From VRUE01 sp963699215 (GTDB taxonomy: Bacteria; Actinomycetota; Thermoleophilia; Solirubrobacterales; 70-9): DNA of 64,000 bases. The notes beneath the pieces were generated by a model, which was not told the DNA's origin, made no database searches, and saw only the letters and a program-made list of their open reading frames with translations. The stretch lies in assembly GCA_963699215.1 (NCBI GenBank), contig OY969422.1, positions 186,001 to 250,000 of the forward strand. The letters run 5' to 3'. Position numbers and translations under genes: made by a program. Of this stretch, positions 62,076 to 64,000 are shown one piece after another; positions within the stretch are counted from its first letter, which is position 1; each line of letters opens with the position of its first letter.

Positions 62076-62393
62076 TTGAGAATGGTCGTGACCGACAGAA
62101 GAATGCTGCTGGTGGACATCGCCGCCGCCTTCGGGAGGAACCTCAATCTCTGTCGCAAGCGCGCCGGCCTCTCCCAGGAAGAGCTCGCGGTTCGCGCGTC
62201 GCTGCACCGAACCGAGATCGGGCTGCTGGAGCGAGGCGAACGGCTGCCGCGCATCGACACCGTGATCAAGCTCGCCGGTGCCCTCGCCGTCTCGCCAGCC
62301 GAGTTGATCGAGGGAATCGACTGGTCGCCCGGCAGCACCAGCCGCGGCAGCTTCTCGCTCGGGTCTCCCGCCGCGGAGCCGCAGTCGAACTAG
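62076..62393 (+). CDS. XRE family DNA-binding regulator
   Basis: 105 aa. Lambda-repressor-like helix-turn-helix: NLNLCRKRAGLSQEELAVRA, SLHRTEIGLLERGERLPRID and TVIKLAGALAVSPAELIEGI. The TTG at 62076 (SD ggagagg 8 bp before) is preferred over ATG 62082. No sensor domain; the C-terminal 20 residues are Ser/Pro-rich. Single-domain XRE proteins are often global or phase-like regulators; target unknown. Confidence 0.83.
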   Translation: MRMVVTDRRMLLVDIAAAFGRNLNLCRKRAGLSQEELAVRASLHRTEIGLLERGERLPRIDTVIKLAGALAVSPAELIEGIDWSPGSTSRGSFSLGSPAAEPQSN

Positions 62394-62412
62394 ATGGGCG
62401 CCCCGCCGCCGG

Positions 62413-63606
62413 TCAGGCCGGGCTCGGGTCGCCGGCGAGTTCGGCGTAGACGGCCGCGGTCTGCTCGGCGACGTCGCCCCAGTCGAAGCGGCGCAGGTGC
62501 TCGTAGGCTTCGGCGACGAGGCTCTGGCCCAGCTCGTCGTCGCGCAGGACGCGGATCGCGACTTCGGCCAGGGCTTCGGGGTCGTGCGAGCGGAAGCGCA
62601 GTCCGACCTCCTCGTGTGGGACCACCTCGCGCAGGCCGCCGGTGTCGGCGACTATGCAGGGGCATTCGGAGGCCATCGCCTCCAACGCCACCAGGCCAAA
62701 AGGCTCGTAGATAGAGGGGACCACGGTCAGGTCGGCGATCCGGTAGAGCGAGTGCAGGACGTCGTCGCCGATCCAGCCCAGGAATGTGCCGTGCTCCATC
62801 AAGCCCAGGTCCTTGGCCTGGCGGTGCAGCTCCTCCTCGTGGGTGCCCGAGCCGGCAACCAGGAAGCGCGTTCCCGGCGCCTCTTCGATCACCCGCGGCA
62901 TCGCCTCCAGCGCCAGCTGGAAGCCCTTCTCGTAGACCAGCCGCCCGATCAGCAGCACCAGCTTCTCCTGCGGCGCGGCGAACTCGGCCCGCATCCGCGC
63001 CAGCTCGGCCGGGTCCTGGACCGGCAGGTCGTCGGGATCGATCCCGTTGGGGATGACGCTGACGCGCTCCTCCTCGACCCCGAAGATGTCGGCGATCTGC
63101 TCGCGCATGTAGTGCGAGCAGGCGATCGTGCGCTCGGAGCGGTTGGTTATCCAGCGCTCGACCCCGTGGATGTAGCTCTGCGGGTGCTTGTCGACCCAGC
63201 CCTGGTGGCGGCCGTGCTCGGTGGCGTGGATCGTCGTCACCAGAGGCGCTTCGAAGCGCTTCGCCAGGTGGTCGCAGGCGTTGGCGACGAGCCAGTCGTG
63301 GCCGTGCACGAGGTCGAAGCTGTAGCGGTCGCCGAGCTCGACCCCGGCGGCGAGCATGTCGGAGTTCATCCGCTCCACCCAGGCGACGAACTCGCCCAGG
63401 TCGGTCGGTCGCTTCGGCTCGCGGATGCGGTGGATGTGGACGCCGGCGCGGCGCTCCTCCGCCGGCGACTCCTCGCCGCCGCGGGTCAGCACATGGACCT
63501 CGACGTCGCGCTCGACCAGCGCCTCGGAGAGCTTGCGCACGTGCCGTGCCAGGCCGCCCTCGATCAGCGGCGGGTACTCCCAGGAGAGGATCAGGACACG
63601 CGTCAT
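62413..63606 (-). CDS. GT4 family glycosyltransferase (glycogen synthase/GlgM-like)
   Basis: 397 aa GT-B enzyme. Starts MTRVLILSWEYPPLIEGGLA, the Lys/Gly donor loop of glycogen-synthase-like GT4; then DLVHGHDWLVANACDHLAKR, VLLIGRLVYEKGFQLALEAM, and the donor-sugar E-x7-E set VVPSIYEPFGLVALEAMASE. The adjacent GH57-type protein supports a role in alpha-glucan (glycogen) or glucosyl-lipid synthesis. ATG 63606, 10 bp after the neighbour's stop. Confidence 0.9.
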   Translation of the reverse strand: MTRVLILSWEYPPLIEGGLARHVRKLSEALVERDVEVHVLTRGGEESPAEERRAGVHIHRIREPKRPTDLGEFVAWVERMNSDMLAAGVELGDRYSFDLVHGHDWLVANACDHLAKRFEAPLVTTIHATEHGRHQGWVDKHPQSYIHGVERWITNRSERTIACSHYMREQIADIFGVEEERVSVIPNGIDPDDLPVQDPAELARMRAEFAAPQEKLVLLIGRLVYEKGFQLALEAMPRVIEEAPGTRFLVAGSGTHEEELHRQAKDLGLMEHGTFLGWIGDDVLHSLYRIADLTVVPSIYEPFGLVALEAMASECPCIVADTGGLREVVPHEEVGLRFRSHDPEALAEVAIRVLRDDELGQSLVAEAYEHLRRFDWGDVAEQTAAVYAELAGDPSPA

Positions 63607-63616
63607 GCGGCTCGGG

Positions 63617-64000
63617 CTAGGGCTCCAGCAGTGGAGCGAGGCTCAGATCCGGGGCTAGGGCACGCATACTCGGGTCGCTGCTGCCGGGGGAGTCTATGGC
63701 CTCGAGCATCGCCTCGGCGTGATCGGTCGCGCGCTGGTAGGCGTAGTCGCCCGCCTGGCCGCGCTTGTCGAGGAAGGCCCAGTCGCTCGACTGTGCGGCA
63801 AGAAGCTCGCGGGCAGCGCGCAGAGCGGCGGGCTCGGGCAGCCCGCCGGCGAGCGCGCGCAGCAGCCGCAGCTCCAGCCGCCGCGCCCCCCAGGCGAGAT
63901 CGGCCACCTCGGGCGAGTCCCACGTCCGCAGATCCTTCTCCTCGCCCCAGGTCGATGCGGCCAGCGGCCGCTCGACCGGCTCGTGCTCGGCGAGCGCCTG
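63617..64000 (-). CDS. GH57/DUF1957-type glucan branching enzyme, C-terminal part
   Basis: The frame is open to the last base, so the 5' end is outside the window; 127 residues remain. ARELLAAQSSDWAFLDKRG then QAGDYAYQRATDHAEAM is the typical C-terminal domain of GH57 1,4-alpha-glucan branching enzymes, which end with a RELLLLQASDWPF-like helix. TWGEEKDLRTWD upstream matches the SWGE-type segment. Partner of the GT4 enzyme in glycogen synthesis. Active-site residues lie outside the window. Confidence 0.7.
   Translation of the reverse strand, partial: QALAEHEPVERPLAASTWGEEKDLRTWDSPEVADLAWGARRLELRLLRALAGGLPEPAALRAARELLAAQSSDWAFLDKRGQAGDYAYQRATDHAEAMLEAIDSPGSSDPSMRALAPDLSLAPLLEP

Overview
The window is high-GC (roughly two thirds G+C), densely packed chromosomal DNA of a Gram-positive type actinobacterium. 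Gene content and protein style (F-ATPase order B-E-F-H-A-G-D-C, LCP envelope protein, polyprenyl-phosphate sugar-1-phosphate transferase, split acyl-CoA mutase with MeaB, ETF plus ETF-quinone oxidoreductase, many GTG/TTG starts) suggest Actinomycetota, most likely the Thermoleophilia/Solirubrobacterales branch. That placement is inference from protein style, not from a search. No tRNA, rRNA, CRISPR, transposase, integrase or phage gene was seen.

Layout. 0-7.4 kb: esterase, prfB with its programmed +1 frameshift, a methyltransferase, a SnoaL-like protein, secA, an AT-richer gene for a small secreted protein, and ribosome hibernation factor. 7.4-16.6 kb: comF followed by a minus-strand run for sugar nucleotides and envelope polysaccharide (two nucleotidyltransferases, a phosphohexose isomerase, UDP-glucose dehydrogenase, LCP ligase) together with ahcY and an M20 peptidase. 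16.7-24 kb: the complete ATP synthase operon. 24-29 kb: a polysaccharide cluster (WecA/MraY-like, AsnB, sugar transferase, DUF354 glycosyltransferase), then glyA. 30-32.5 kb: membrane class III cyclase and a lysyl-oxidase-like protein on the plus strand. 32.5-36.4 kb: tsaC/sua5, prmC, prfA, DUF1385 and rpmE, a translation-related cluster. 36.4-39.5 kb: GGDEF protein, TetR regulator and the divergent alpha/beta hydrolase. 39.7-44.7 kb: polysaccharide deacetylase, an epimerase-glycosyltransferase fusion, a DegT aminotransferase and a transporter. 44.7-46.2 kb: a small accessory island with two tiny membrane proteins, a decayed copy of the ETF-QO 3' end, and a second AT-richer secreted protein. 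46.2-61.2 kb: acyl-CoA oxidation (ETF-QO, EtfA, EtfB, B12-dependent mutase in two subunits, thiolase, thioesterase, aldehyde dehydrogenase, acyl-CoA dehydrogenase, MeaB) with an HxlR regulator and leucyl aminopeptidase. 61.2-64 kb: acyltransferase, XRE regulator, GT4 glycosyltransferase and the end of a GH57-type glucan enzyme.

Two sequence-level themes stand out. First, intergenic gaps carry several long near-perfect inverted repeats. One of them, a 50-bp element, occurs twice (27.2 and 52.0 kb) with its loop conserved. Second, several genes (24-29, 36-38.6, 54-57 and 61.5 kb) are split by one-base indels although their codon use and motifs are intact across the breaks. This is better explained by sequence errors than by gene decay, and the affected loci are annotated as interrupted.

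The most interesting local biology is: the pair of AT-rich secreted-protein genes sharing an upstream motif, one lying between the true end of the ETF-QO gene and a decayed duplicate of that end; the epimerase-glycosyltransferase fusion; the duplicated 50-bp element; and a mutase whose substrate-pocket Tyr is replaced by Phe.
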